This document shows, one piece after another, positions 24,613 through 33,173 of a stretch of DNA of 50,055 nucleotides. The stretch's first letter is position 1; each line of letters starts with the position of its first letter. The translations under genes and the position numbers were made by a program. The notes below the pieces were generated by a model, which made no database searches, was not told the origin of the DNA, and saw only the letters and a list, made by a program, of their open reading frames with translations. Origin of the DNA: Leptotrichia sp. oral taxon 215 str. W9775 (GTDB lineage: Bacteria; Fusobacteriota; Fusobacteriia; Fusobacteriales; Leptotrichiaceae); assembly GCF_000469505.1 (NCBI RefSeq), contig NZ_KI272830.1, positions 1-50,055 on the forward strand, given 5' to 3'.

Positions 24613-24664
24613 AGCTATAGAAAATTTTAAACAATACAAATAAATTGATAAAGGCGGTACAATT

Positions 24665-25138
24665 ATGAAATATGAAATAGTAGAAATTAAAGAAAAAACT
24701 TTTGTTGGATTTAAAACAAGAGTGAAAGATGATGAAACAATGTCTGAAAAAATTTCAGATTTATGGAAAAAACTGTATTCTGAAAAAGGTGCTAAAAATA
24801 TAGAAAATAGAATAAATGACAATACTATAGGTGTTTACTATAACTACAATAACGAAAATGGATTTGAGTATGACTGCCTTACAGGTTGTGAAGTGAAAAA
24901 TAAAATTGATGAGATTCCTGAAAATATGATAAAGTTAGAAATTCCAGAAGGAAAATATGCAAAATTTATAATTATCGGAAATCCTGAAAAGGCTGTTGGA
25001 GAATTTTGGAATAAATTTTGGAAAGAATTTGGGAAGGAAAAATCTGATATAAGAAATTATACCTATGATTTTGAAGAATATATAGCAGGTAGTGATTATG
25101 AAAATACAGAAATCCAAATTTATATCAGCATAAAATAA
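24665..25138 (+). CDS. GyrI-like effector-binding domain protein (AraC-type C-terminal domain alone)
   Basis: A 157-residue single-domain protein. MKYEIVEIKEKTFVGFKTR is the usual first strand and turn of the GyrI/SOUL-like ligand-binding fold. Typical later segments are NTIGVYYNY, LTGCEVKN, KLEIPEGKYAKFII, and the closing YDFEEYIAGSDYENTEIQIYI with the conserved Glu-Tyr pattern. No DNA-binding domain. Such proteins bind, and sometimes hydrolyse, hydrophobic cations or toxins. GGCGG is the ribosome site; the promoter with a palindrome lies 53-86 bases upstream. Probably co-transcribed with the next gene. Confidence 0.88.
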   Translation: MKYEIVEIKEKTFVGFKTRVKDDETMSEKISDLWKKLYSEKGAKNIENRINDNTIGVYYNYNNENGFEYDCLTGCEVKNKIDEIPENMIKLEIPEGKYAKFIIIGNPEKAVGEFWNKFWKEFGKEKSDIRNYTYDFEEYIAGSDYENTEIQIYISIK

Positions 25139-25157
25139 TCATTAGGAGATGATAGTT

Positions 25158-25790
25158 ATGGCATTTGATTTTAAGAAGGAATTTAAAAAATTTTATAAAC
25201 CATCAGAAAAACCTGAAATTATAGAAATTCCTAAAATGAATTTTATAGCAGTGCGTGGAAAAGGAAATCCCAATGAGAAAGAAGGGGAATATCAGAAAGC
25301 TGTTGAAATGTTATACGGAGTTGCATATACCCTTAAAATGAGTTATAAGACACAATACAAAATTGAAGGATTTTTTGAATATGTTGTTCCTCCGTTGGAA
25401 GGGCTCTGGTGGCAGGAAAATGTAAAGCATGAAAATTATCTGCTAAACAAGGAATTATTTAACTGGATCTCTTTAATTAGAGTACCTGATTTTATTAAAA
25501 AGGAAGATGTGGAATGGGCTATAAAGTGTGCTACTGAAAAAAAGAAAAAGGATTTTTCAAAAGTTGAATTTTTCAGCTATAATGAAGGACTTTGCGTACA
25601 ATGTATGCATATAGGAAGCTACAATGAAGAACCTGAAACTATCCAAAGAATGAATGAATTTGCACAAAATAATGAATATAATATAGAATTAACAGAAAAA
25701 AGATATCATCACGAAATTTATTTAGGTGACCCAAGAAAGACAGATATAAATAAATTGAAGACTGTAATAAGACAACCTGTTAAAAAATAA
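25158..25790 (+). CDS. GyrI-like small-molecule-binding protein
   Basis: A 210-residue double-half GyrI-like protein: DFKKEFKKFYKPSEKPEII, then FIAVRGKGNPNEKEGEYQ, WWQENVKHENY, VEFFSYNEGLCVQCMHIG and RYHHEIYLGDPRKT. These are the hallmarks of the YdeE/TRP-rich GyrI-like family in which the conserved Glu and Trp residues line a cavity. ATG 25158 follows AGGAGATGATAGTT at proper spacing; the earlier ATG at 25149 touches the ribosome site. Ends in a strong bidirectional terminator. Confidence 0.88.
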   Translation: MAFDFKKEFKKFYKPSEKPEIIEIPKMNFIAVRGKGNPNEKEGEYQKAVEMLYGVAYTLKMSYKTQYKIEGFFEYVVPPLEGLWWQENVKHENYLLNKELFNWISLIRVPDFIKKEDVEWAIKCATEKKKKDFSKVEFFSYNEGLCVQCMHIGSYNEEPETIQRMNEFAQNNEYNIELTEKRYHHEIYLGDPRKTDINKLKTVIRQPVKK

Positions 25791-25842
25791 AGAATTCAAG
25801 CAATTAAAAGATAAAAATAGAAAAAGTATAGAGAAGTAAAAA

Positions 25843-25885
25843 TCCATTCCAGTTGATAGATTATCAGCCGGAATGGATAAATTTT
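25843..25885. terminator. Bidirectional terminator between GyrI-like and GH16 genes
   Basis: TCCATTCC (25843-25850) pairs with GGAATGGA (25870-25877), with an inner GTTGATA/TATCAGC stem. A-rich to the left and T-rich to the right; serves both convergent genes. Confidence 0.85.
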
Positions 25886-26880
25886 TATTGGGGAACTTTA
25901 GAAGGAACAAACACCCGAATATAGTCAATATAGCTTTTTGCAGAATTTATTTTCTTTGAGGGATAGCCATTTCCACCTACTCCGCCTTGAAACATAATAT
26001 TCCATGTAGAATTTAATCTATTGTCGGATATTGAATCTTCAATAAATTTATTATATACCCCAGTTCCATGTAAATCTGTAGCAAAGGAATAGGTTTTCTT
26101 GTTATCAACCCAATAAGTAATAATTGCTTCATTAGGATTTGAAGATGGCTCCACCGATACAGAATAAACGTGAAAATCATTCTGAACGCTGGACTTTACA
26201 GCATAGTTTTTTTTACTTCCATTCACTAGATTTTTTTGAAGCTTTCCAGTTTTTTTGTTGTGCAGATGAATTGACTGTGTAACTACATTTTTTCCATTTG
26301 TGGGTGTAAAAAATTCTCCTATATCCAGTTCAGCAATAGAAGCTCCTTTATAATGAGTTATCCAAGGAGCATGCCAGAAACCTTCTTCATTTGCAATTTT
26401 TGCTCTTACATCAATTCTTAAATACAGAGGATAGAAAACTTTTGCAGGATTAGGGGCATATCTGCCACCTGATGTAATAAATCCTGAATTCCATGCCTCA
26501 TAAGATGCTCCGTCAGGAGTTGTAATTGTTTTACCTTTCATTCTTTTTGAATTTATTACTAAGACTCCATTTCCCTGAGAGTCTGTTGTTTCTAAAACTT
26601 GGCTTGCATTGTAGAACTGAATCATTCCCTGGGGATGACCATAGGTATTATTATTGTCATACAAAGACCATTTATTAGTATCAACATGATTATCATTAAA
26701 TTCGTCTCCGCCATAGTACGTCCAACGTTCACTTTCGGTGTAAGCACGTATTGCTGAATTTTTAGCAGGTGGTAATGGTTTTACTGCTTTTTTATTTTGT
26801 AAGGTGTTGGAATTAGATTCGCTTATACTCAGCAATATAGATGCAAGGCATAATAATTTTATACAAAAAAATTTTTTCAT
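25885..26880 (-). CDS. Exported glycoside hydrolase family 16 (beta-glucanase/galactanase type)
   Basis: A 331-residue secreted enzyme. The signal peptide covers about residues 1-22. The GH16 jelly roll then follows: GGDEFNDN, KWSLYDN, FYNASQV, SGFITSGGRYA, YLRIDVRAKI, GFWHAPWITH. The catalytic motif is ELDIGE with nucleophile Glu184, Asp186 and acid/base Glu189, the E-x-D-x-x-E form. Trp71, Trp169 and Trp173 probably line the cleft. The precise polysaccharide (laminarin, lichenan, galactan) cannot be told. ATG 26880 follows AAAGGAAG. It is alone on its strand, flanked by a terminator. Confidence 0.92.
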   Translation of the reverse strand: MKKFFCIKLLCLASILLSISESNSNTLQNKKAVKPLPPAKNSAIRAYTESERWTYYGGDEFNDNHVDTNKWSLYDNNNTYGHPQGMIQFYNASQVLETTDSQGNGVLVINSKRMKGKTITTPDGASYEAWNSGFITSGGRYAPNPAKVFYPLYLRIDVRAKIANEEGFWHAPWITHYKGASIAELDIGEFFTPTNGKNVVTQSIHLHNKKTGKLQKNLVNGSKKNYAVKSSVQNDFHVYSVSVEPSSNPNEAIITYWVDNKKTYSFATDLHGTGVYNKFIEDSISDNRLNSTWNIMFQGGVGGNGYPSKKINSAKSYIDYIRVFVPSKVPQ

Positions 26881-27095
26881 AATAATCTTCCTTTCAAAGT
26901 ATGTAAATTTTAAAAGATATTGCAAAAAGTTTTTGATTTTATGTCTTTCCTATTATTTATTATACATCATAAATAATAGAAATATTTATAAAGAGAGAGT
27001 AAATTTCATTTGATATCACTTTAAAATTTAAGTGTTGTTTAGAATAATTTATTTTACTTGCTTTTAGAAGGGAGAATTTTTATAAAAAATTAGAA

Positions 27096-27294
27096 ATGGA
27101 CAGAAACTTGACAAAAATTGAGGTAGAGTATAGAATGATTTTAATTCGGGAGTTGAATATGAGGATTGGATTCTGTACCAACTTATAATGCTGTAACAAA
27201 TGATTATAGGAGAAATTATGATGGATTTTATTGTGTAATATTAAAGAAAAACTATGGAAATAAAAAATACGAAGTAATAGAGGAGAGTAAATAA
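27096..27294 (+). pseudogene. Decayed small gene with two or more frameshifts
   Basis: Three protein-like pieces follow one another in three frames. MDRNLTKIEVEYR starts at ATG 27096. NDFNSGVEYEDW comes next in a second frame. DSVPTYNAVTNDYRRNYDG and the rest, to a TAA at 27292-27294, are in a third. The final TAA overlaps the ATG of the next gene as TAATG, the usual coupling, so this was once the upstream gene of a pair. Family not recognised. The rest of the 26881-27095 gap carries only promoter-like TATAAT on the minus strand for the GH16 gene. Confidence 0.55.
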
Positions 27295-27858
27295 TGAAAA
27301 TATCATCAAAATATGAAAAAGAAATAAAAAAATTGTTTGAATTAAGCAAGAAAACTTATATTGTAAATTTTCAACTGAGAAATGAGGAATTAATCTCACA
27401 TTTTTCTGATGTTACAGATGAAGAAAAAATAAATATAATAAAAGAGGGAATAAAAATAGCATGCCAAAGAAAAAATTCATCTGAAATAGAGAATTTGATG
27501 CTTTCAATTAGTTTTTTTAGATTATATGATAGATCTGAATTTATTGAAGATTACATTAAATTATCAAAAGAAGAATTTCATGAAGAACATGAGACTATAG
27601 CGTCATATTTTCAAAGATTTCACCTACCTCAAACAATAGACTACATATATGAACTAGCAACTTCAAATTTTGAAAAATACCGTTGGGATGATAAATTTTG
27701 TACTGGTCAGAAAATGCTGCTTTGCTTTGGGAGACATAAACACTCCTAAGGCGAAAGAAAAATTGGAATTATTATTACAAAGTGATGAAGAAATGATAAG
27801 AGAACATGCAATGGAGCAGTTGAAGAGATGTGATTTCACAAATAAAGATGTTGAATGA
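27294..27858 (+). pseudogene. HEAT-repeat protein gene broken by a one-base insertion
   Basis: Reading from ATG 27294 gives 151 residues of helical repeat protein ending in FGRHKHS at 27749. The next frame (+1) carries on with ALGDINTPKAKEKLELLLQ, ending at 27858, a typical HEAT/PBS-lyase repeat. Removing one T from TTT at 27721-27723 restores KMLLALGDINTPKAKEKL without a stop, giving about 187 residues. HEAT proteins of this size bind other proteins. Either a recent pseudogene, a phase-variable site or a sequencing error. Coupled to the decayed upstream gene. Confidence 0.75.
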
Positions 27859-27907
27859 AAGGATTAATTATGAAAAAAGAAGAGGAAAGAAAGTATGAAT
27901 AGTACAT

Positions 27908-27962
27908 AAAAATGGAACTCTACATAATCTTGAATGTAAGATTAGAGATACGTTCCATTTTT
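27908..27962. terminator. Bidirectional terminator between the HEAT gene and the kinase gene
   Basis: AAAAATGGAAC (27908-27918) pairs perfectly with GTTCCATTTTT (27952-27962), and an inner CTCTA...TAGAG with AATCTT/AAGATT extends the stem. Confidence 0.88.
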
Positions 27963-27977
27963 AAGTTATATATATTT

Positions 27978-29516
27978 CTATTTTACAGGAAAAGTGAATG
28001 AGAAAACAGTTTCTCCTTCAGGAATACTGGAAACAGATATTTCAATATTATGTCTTATTGCAATCTGTTTAGCAATTGCAAGTCCTAATCCCATTCCACT
28101 TTCATTATTTTCTCCTTCAGTTTTATGAAAACGTTCAAATATATTATTAATATCCTTATCAGCAATTCCACTTCCTTTATTTGAAATATCCATTTTAATT
28201 TTATCTATTCCATTTTCTGATATAATTTTTCCAATATTAATTTTAATAGGAGTATTTTCATAAGAAAATTTAATCGCATTATCTAAAATTATGATTATCA
28301 TCTGTCTTATACGGAAATAATCTCCTTCAAAAATATAATCATCCGGATTTTTATTACATGTGACAGTAATGTCTATATTTCTTAATCTGGCAGGCTGTTT
28401 CATACTTCTTGCTGCATCATTTGCAATTTCGTATAAACTAAGTGGTGACTTTTCAATAGAAAAATCAGTATTCTGCAGCTTTGACAAATCAATCAGGTCA
28501 TTTATCAGTTTCTGAAGGTGAATACTTTCAGAAAGTATTTGATGGTGATATTCATTAATTCTTTCAGGTTCAGTAATAATGTTATCGCAAAGTGCTTCCA
28601 TTGAACCTCTGATTACAGTAACAGGAGTACGCAGTTCGTGAGATACATTTATAATAAAATCCTGTCTCATTTTTTCAAAATGTTCACTTTCCTTTGAACT
28701 TTTAAAAAGCTGTATAGCCAGTTTATCTATAGTTTGAGCAAGATTTCCAATTTCGTCATTCTGTTTAACGTCTGTCTGAGCTTCATAATCACCTTCAGAA
28801 AGCAGTATAGCTGTATTTTTTATCTTATTCAGAGGTTTTGTAAAACTTAATGAAAGCAGTATAGCACTAATACTTGCAAGAATAAGAGCCACGAAGATAC
28901 TTATAATAAGGGTGTAAATACCGTTATTTAATGCTGTAGAAAGATTTTCAACAGGAGAATGGAGTAAAACAACTCCGACAACTTCCCCATTTTTAAAAAT
29001 AGGAGCTGCAGTAGTCAGAGCTTTTTTATCTAAGAATTCATTGAAATCTTCGGTTGTATTAACTGTACCTTTAAATGCTGTACTTACAGCTTTTTCAGCA
29101 TTTGGAGGTAAAATTCTGTATGTTTCAGGAACATTTCTTTCAGGAGTATCCTTTTCCTGAATAATGGAGCCTGAATCCTTTTCAATTACCCAAACTTTTG
29201 CCATTGCAATATCTTCAATCATCCGCATATTTTTCCTGTGTTTTCTTCTGTCACCCTGTTCTTTAAAATTCTCTTGATGGTCATCATTATACCACAGTTT
29301 TGAGATTGTTTCAGATAACTTTGTGGCTCTTGCTTCAAGATTTCTTTTATTCAGATTGATAGTATTTCTCACATACATTGAAGCAAAGACACTTCCAGTA
29401 ACAACAGAAAAAAGGAGCAGTGAAATTCCAAAATAGAATACCAGTTTAAGAAAAATTCTACTTTTAAAGTTTATTTTTTCATTTTTTATATATTTTATAT
29501 TTTTAAAAATATTCAT
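27978..29516 (-). CDS. Sensor histidine kinase with extracytoplasmic sensor domain
   Basis: A 512-residue membrane kinase. Transmembrane segment 1 is near 24-48. A roughly 150-residue extracytoplasmic region contains a basic patch (EQGDRRKHRKNMR). Then come segment 2 near 200-224 and HAMP near 225-275. The phosphoacceptor helix has His293 in INVSHELRTPV. The ATPase domain shows NAIKFSYENTP, SNKGSGI and ESGMGLGLAIAKQ. APIFKNGEVVGVVLLHSP suggests a PAS/dCache-like sensor fold. Downstream of its response regulator by 21 bases. It points away from the exported Pro/Gly/His-rich protein gene. Confidence 0.94.
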   Translation of the reverse strand: MNIFKNIKYIKNEKINFKSRIFLKLVFYFGISLLLFSVVTGSVFASMYVRNTINLNKRNLEARATKLSETISKLWYNDDHQENFKEQGDRRKHRKNMRMIEDIAMAKVWVIEKDSGSIIQEKDTPERNVPETYRILPPNAEKAVSTAFKGTVNTTEDFNEFLDKKALTTAAPIFKNGEVVGVVLLHSPVENLSTALNNGIYTLIISIFVALILASISAILLSLSFTKPLNKIKNTAILLSEGDYEAQTDVKQNDEIGNLAQTIDKLAIQLFKSSKESEHFEKMRQDFIINVSHELRTPVTVIRGSMEALCDNIITEPERINEYHHQILSESIHLQKLINDLIDLSKLQNTDFSIEKSPLSLYEIANDAARSMKQPARLRNIDITVTCNKNPDDYIFEGDYFRIRQMIIIILDNAIKFSYENTPIKINIGKIISENGIDKIKMDISNKGSGIADKDINNIFERFHKTEGENNESGMGLGLAIAKQIAIRHNIEISVSSIPEGETVFSFTFPVK

Positions 29517-29537
29517 ATCGGTTATCCTTATAATTTT

Positions 29538-30227
29538 TTATTCATGAATGTCAAATTTATATCCGACACCCCATATGGTTTTTATATTCCATGCTTCATG
29601 TTTATAGTTATCAAGTTTTGCACGAAGTCTCTTTATATGCGAGTCAACAGTTCTGCTATCTCCAAAATAGTCATATCCCCATATGGAATCCAGGAGGGTT
29701 TCCCTTGTAAAAACTTTATTCTGATTAGTAGAAAGAAGCCAGAGAAGTTCTATTTCCTTTTTTGTAAGGGAAATTTCCTCATCATTTATTTTTACTGTAA
29801 AATCACTTAAATTGATTGTAAGATTATCGTATGAAAAAACTTTCTCCTGATTAAGATTTTCATTTGGAATAACCCGCCTCAAAATGGCATGAATTCTCGC
29901 AATAACTTCTCCAGGAGAGAAAGGCTTCACAATATAGTCATCAGCACCTGTTTCAAGCCCCATTATTCTTTCAAAATCCTCACCTCTTGCAGTAATTATT
30001 ATAATCGGGATATTTGAGAAGGTTCTGACTTCCTTACATACATCTAGACCATTTTTCTTAGGCATCATAATGTCAAGAAGAACAATATCAAATTTTTCAT
30101 TTTTTATTTTATTGAGGGTTTCTTCACCATCGTGTGCAAAGAAAACATTAAAATTATTTTTTTTACAGTATTCACTTAAAATAGACACAATCTGTCTATT
30201 ATCATCGGCAATTAAAACATTATACAT
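29538..30227 (-). CDS. OmpR/PhoB-family response regulator
   Basis: A 229-residue regulator. The receiver has DD at 8-9, Asp52 in LLDIMMP, Thr in IIITARG and Lys in DYIVKPF. The winged helix contains SRTVDSHIKRLRAKLDNY and ends TIWGVGYKFDI. AAAGGATAAAGAA is the ribosome site. First gene of the pair with the kinase; transcribed divergently from the 30415 gene, whose promoter region it probably controls. Confidence 0.95.
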   Translation of the reverse strand: MYNVLIADDNRQIVSILSEYCKKNNFNVFFAHDGEETLNKIKNEKFDIVLLDIMMPKKNGLDVCKEVRTFSNIPIIIITARGEDFERIMGLETGADDYIVKPFSPGEVIARIHAILRRVIPNENLNQEKVFSYDNLTINLSDFTVKINDEEISLTKKEIELLWLLSTNQNKVFTRETLLDSIWGYDYFGDSRTVDSHIKRLRAKLDNYKHEAWNIKTIWGVGYKFDIHE

Positions 30228-30414
30228 TTCTTTATCCTTTACATTTTTATTTTTAATTCTATCATAGATTCAATAAAAAAAGAATATTTAGCATAAAATA
30301 CTTTTCAAATTTAAGAAAAAGAAAAAAGGTATAATTTTGTCAAAATTAGATGATATTATGTTTCCATAGAGAAAAGGAAATCTCTAAAAAATAAAAACAA
30401 TGGAGGAAATTAAT

Positions 30415-30855
30415 ATGAAAAATAAAAGAAAAAGTCTTATAGGTTTAGGATTAATTATGGCATTATCAGTTTATGCAGGTGCAGCAACAACAAGTAATCT
30501 AAAAAACTCAAAAGGTAATACAGAAACAATGATAGAAAATAATCAAAAAGAGTTTGACAAAGATAAATGTCCTATGCCACCAGGACATCCGGGGCATGAA
30601 GGAAATGGAAAAGATGGAAAAATGGATAAAAACTTTAAGAGACCGAATCCTGAAAGAATAGAAGAATTGAAGAAAATACTGAATAAAGGTAAAGTTACAA
30701 AAGCAGAAGCTGCTGAAATTATAGAACTTATTGAAATGAAAGGGAAAGGACCTCATGGAGGAAGACCGGGAGGACCTGGTAAATCAGGAGAACATGGTAA
30801 TATGCCACAGCTAAATAATAATCAGTCAAGCAATGATACTAAAACATCAAATTAA
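30415..30855 (+). CDS. Exported Pro/Gly/His-rich small protein
   Basis: A 146-residue secreted protein. The signal peptide is MKNKRKSLIGLGLIMALSVYAGA. A linker follows, then DKDKCPMPPGHPGHEGNGKDGK, whose Cys, Met and His could bind metal. A short amphipathic helical segment comes next (IEELKKILNKGKVTKAEAAEI), then GPHGGRPGGPGKSGEHGN and an Asn/Ser-rich tail. No family recognised; Spy-like or metal-chelating roles are guesses. ATG 30415 follows TGGAGG; ATG 30400 would overlap that site. It is divergent from a two-component system, a common layout for a regulon target. A terminator follows. Confidence 0.75.
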   Translation: MKNKRKSLIGLGLIMALSVYAGAATTSNLKNSKGNTETMIENNQKEFDKDKCPMPPGHPGHEGNGKDGKMDKNFKRPNPERIEELKKILNKGKVTKAEAAEIIELIEMKGKGPHGGRPGGPGKSGEHGNMPQLNNNQSSNDTKTSN

Positions 30856-30897
30856 TTAATAAATCCAAAAATTTTAAGAATATAACAATCTAAAAAA

Positions 30898-30934
30898 AGA
30901 CTGGAAATAGAATAAATCTATAACCAGTCTCTTT
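30898..30934. terminator. Bidirectional terminator
   Basis: AGACTGG (30898-30904) pairs with CCAGTCT (30924-30930), with an inner ATAGA/TCTAT stem, A-run before and CTTTT after. Confidence 0.85.
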
Positions 30935-30980
30935 TATATTCTCATTTATATTCAATTATTGTGTGTGTATGTTTTTTTAT

Positions 30981-31613
30981 TTAAGCGTTTGTTATAGTTG
31001 TAATAAGCTGTTCTAAAGTCTGTTCTCCAACAGAAGCAACCTTTCCATTAATAAATACTACAGGAACTGCCTGAATATCTTTTTCTTTAGCTTCATTAAA
31101 GTAAACTGCACTGTCAACCATTGAAGTTGTTATATTTTCATTGTGAGAAGAAATAAGGTTTAACGCCTGTACAACTTCAGGGCAGTGAGTACAAGAAAGA
31201 GAAACAAAAGTTTCAATATTTAAAGGTTTTTGAACTGAAGCAACTTTTTCAAGCTGTTCTCCTTCAAGTTTTTTACCTAATCCTGCTAATCCTAAGATAG
31301 CAAGTATGAAACTGTTAAATTCGTGTCCTCCTGGAATTCCGTAAAAGTTAACTCCAGTTTTCTTTCCATTTTTAAGTAATGTGAAAGATGTAGGTCTTGT
31401 AATACCTGCAAGTTCTTCAAGAGCTTTATCTTCTCCAAAATTTTTTTTTGTATAGTTTACTTTATTTGAAATTGCATCAACTTCCTGTAAGAAACTGTCA
31501 AGTTCCTTTGATTTATCACTGTCATTTAAGAAAGCGACTAATTCAATAGGTTCATCTATTTTATCGAAATAAACTTTCAACTGTTCAACTATATTTGCGT
31601 CTAGTAATGCCAT
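30981..31613 (-). CDS. AhpF N-terminal-domain-like protein (tandem thioredoxin fold, CxxC)
   Basis: A 210-residue disulfide reductant equivalent to only the N-terminal domain of AhpF. Two thioredoxin folds: the first (about 1-115) lacks a CxxC, and the second has Cys141 and Cys144 in SCTHCPEVVQALN, closely matching AhpF's CHNCPDVVQALN. The flavin and NADH domains of AhpF are absent, so a separate thioredoxin-reductase-like enzyme must supply electrons. The gene is 25 bases downstream of ahpC, so it is the likely reductant of that peroxidase. ATG with GAAAGGAG upstream. Confidence 0.9.
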   Translation of the reverse strand: MALLDANIVEQLKVYFDKIDEPIELVAFLNDSDKSKELDSFLQEVDAISNKVNYTKKNFGEDKALEELAGITRPTSFTLLKNGKKTGVNFYGIPGGHEFNSFILAILGLAGLGKKLEGEQLEKVASVQKPLNIETFVSLSCTHCPEVVQALNLISSHNENITTSMVDSAVYFNEAKEKDIQAVPVVFINGKVASVGEQTLEQLITTITNA

Positions 31614-31638
31614 TTTTAGACTCCTTTCTGATTTCGGA

Positions 31639-32205
31639 TTATATTTTACCTACTAAATCCAATCCAGGTTTTAAAGTAGCTTCTCCTTCTTTCCATTTTG
31701 CAGGACAAACTAATCCAGGATTTTCAGCTACGAACTTAGCAGCTTTAGCTCTTCTTACAAGTTCAGAAGCATCTCTTCCTATTCCTTCATCATTTACTTC
31801 ATAAGCAACTATTTTTCCTTCAGGGTTTACAATGAAAGTTCCTCTGTAAGCAAGTCCGCTTTCTTCATTTAATACTTCAAATATTCTGGAAACAGCAGCT
31901 GTAGGATCTCCTATCATTGTGTAAGTAACTTTTTTAATAGCTTCAGAATGATCGTGCCATGCTTTGTGAGTGAAGTGAGTATCTGTACTTACAGAGTATA
32001 CATCAAATCCTAATTTTTTCAATTCTTCATGGTGATCTTCTAAATCCTCAAGTTCTGTAGGACATACGAAAGTAAAGTCTGCTGGATAGAACATGAATAT
32101 GCTCCATTTTCCTAATACATCTTTTTCAAAGTTAATTTCTCTGAATTCTTCGTTTTGGTATGCCTGTACTGTAAAGTTTTCTACTTTTTTTCCTATTAGT
32201 GACAT
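31639..32205 (-). CDS. ahpC: Alkyl hydroperoxide reductase C (2-Cys peroxiredoxin)
   Basis: A 188-residue typical 2-Cys peroxiredoxin. The peroxidatic Cys48 sits in PADFTFVCPTELEDL, the resolving Cys167 in GLVCPAKWKEGEAT, and the peroxidatic-site motif is complete. It reduces H2O2 and organic hydroperoxides, with electrons from the partner encoded next. AATAGGAGG precedes ATG. The promoter about 65-90 bases upstream is close to consensus. No PerR- or OxyR-like box stood out to me in the leader. Confidence 0.96.
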   Translation of the reverse strand: MSLIGKKVENFTVQAYQNEEFREINFEKDVLGKWSIFMFYPADFTFVCPTELEDLEDHHEELKKLGFDVYSVSTDTHFTHKAWHDHSEAIKKVTYTMIGDPTAAVSRIFEVLNEESGLAYRGTFIVNPEGKIVAYEVNDEGIGRDASELVRRAKAAKFVAENPGLVCPAKWKEGEATLKPGLDLVGKI

Positions 32206-32267
32206 TTCTAATTCCTCCTATTTTAATTTTTTTAAATTTGAAATCATTACAAAAATATGATAATTAT

Positions 32268-32296
32268 ATTATATAGGATATTATGTATTTTGTCAA
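32268..32296 (-). promoter_or_regulatory. Promoter of the ahpC operon
   Basis: Minus strand TTGACA (32296-32291), 17-base spacer, TATAAT (32273-32268), a full consensus match. Confidence 0.85.
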
Positions 32297-32316
32297 GAAA
32301 CTTTTTCATAGCATGA

Positions 32317-32363
32317 AATATTTTCTGAATATTCAGTATATATCTGAGATTCAGGAAAATATT
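32317..32363 (-). terminator. Hairpin downstream of the B3/B4 gene
   Basis: AATATTTTCTGAAT (32317-32330) and ATTCAGGAAAATATT (32349-32363) pair with one bulge. The T-tract is weak on the minus strand, so either a terminator or an mRNA end stabiliser upstream of the ahpC promoter. Confidence 0.5.
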
Positions 32364-32373
32364 GAATAAAAAT

Positions 32374-33060
32374 TTAGATTTCTGTAGCAATGTCTATAAC
32401 ACGTATTTCAAATTCCATATCTGGCATACATTCTGCCAGGTCATTCTGAATTCTTTTAAGTGCCTCCATACGCATTTCAACAGATGTATTTAGATTACCC
32501 TGAATAATAAAAATTGCATTTTTCGTTTTATCATCAAATTTATAGTTTTCTCCGTCACGCACATCAAGCCATGCCAATATTCCTTTTTCATCACGGTAGA
32601 CATAATCTGTTTTGGCAACATGCTTTTCAGTGGACAGTATTGGAAGAAAAATATCTTCCCTTTCATTGACTGTAAATTCTATATAATCATGTATCTTATC
32701 AAAATCATGTCCACCTATTGCTAAAAATGAATTTAAGGCTTCTACGTTATAAATATCGATAATGCTGTTAATACAGGGTATAGAACCACGATGCTGAATA
32801 TTTCTTATAAGTGCAGGAACAGTAGGTGGATTTTTCTTTACACTACGTCCGACGCTTTGCAGCAAATCTTTGTAGCCTTGAATTACAGGATGATTAAATA
32901 CTTCGTCAATATTACAGTTCAAAGCCCATTCTTCCATTTTTTTCTGTTTTTTCAAAAATGAATCTGATAATTTTGCATTTGGATTAATATTTTTTGCAAT
33001 GCCAATCACGACACTTTTAATACCAAGTACCGCAATGCTTCTATTAATAATAATTTTCAT
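32374..33060 (-). CDS. B3/B4 tRNA-editing-domain protein
   Basis: A 228-residue freestanding B3/B4 domain related to the editing module of phenylalanyl-tRNA synthetase beta subunit. Visible are VIQGYKDLLQSVGRSVKKNPP, PALIRNIQHRGSIPCINSI, DIYNVEALNSFLAIGGHDFDKI and the end FIIQGNLNTSVEMRMEAL, the order seen in this family. Stand-alone members are believed to hydrolyse mischarged tRNA or related esters, not proven for this one. GGAGGTATTTCTG lies upstream of the ATG. Monocistronic. Confidence 0.85.
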   Translation of the reverse strand: MKIIINRSIAVLGIKSVVIGIAKNINPNAKLSDSFLKKQKKMEEWALNCNIDEVFNHPVIQGYKDLLQSVGRSVKKNPPTVPALIRNIQHRGSIPCINSIIDIYNVEALNSFLAIGGHDFDKIHDYIEFTVNEREDIFLPILSTEKHVAKTDYVYRDEKGILAWLDVRDGENYKFDDKTKNAIFIIQGNLNTSVEMRMEALKRIQNDLAECMPDMEFEIRVIDIATEI

Positions 33061-33173
33061 AACAGAAATACCTCCTATAGATTGTTTTATAGCTAAGTAC
33101 CTGTTATTATTATACTCCCTTTAACAATTTTTTTCTAATAGTTTTTCAGCATATTGTTTAAAAATTTAAAATA

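Noticed and set aside
26881..27095. Possible small gene in the GH16 upstream gap
   Set aside because: All frames are interrupted and no ribosome site precedes an ATG; only a promoter-like TATAAT is visible.
30330..30335. TATAAT upstream of the exported protein at 30415 as a full promoter
   Set aside because: No acceptable -35 lies at 16-18 bases, so only the -10-like hexamer is real; it may depend on the divergent response regulator.
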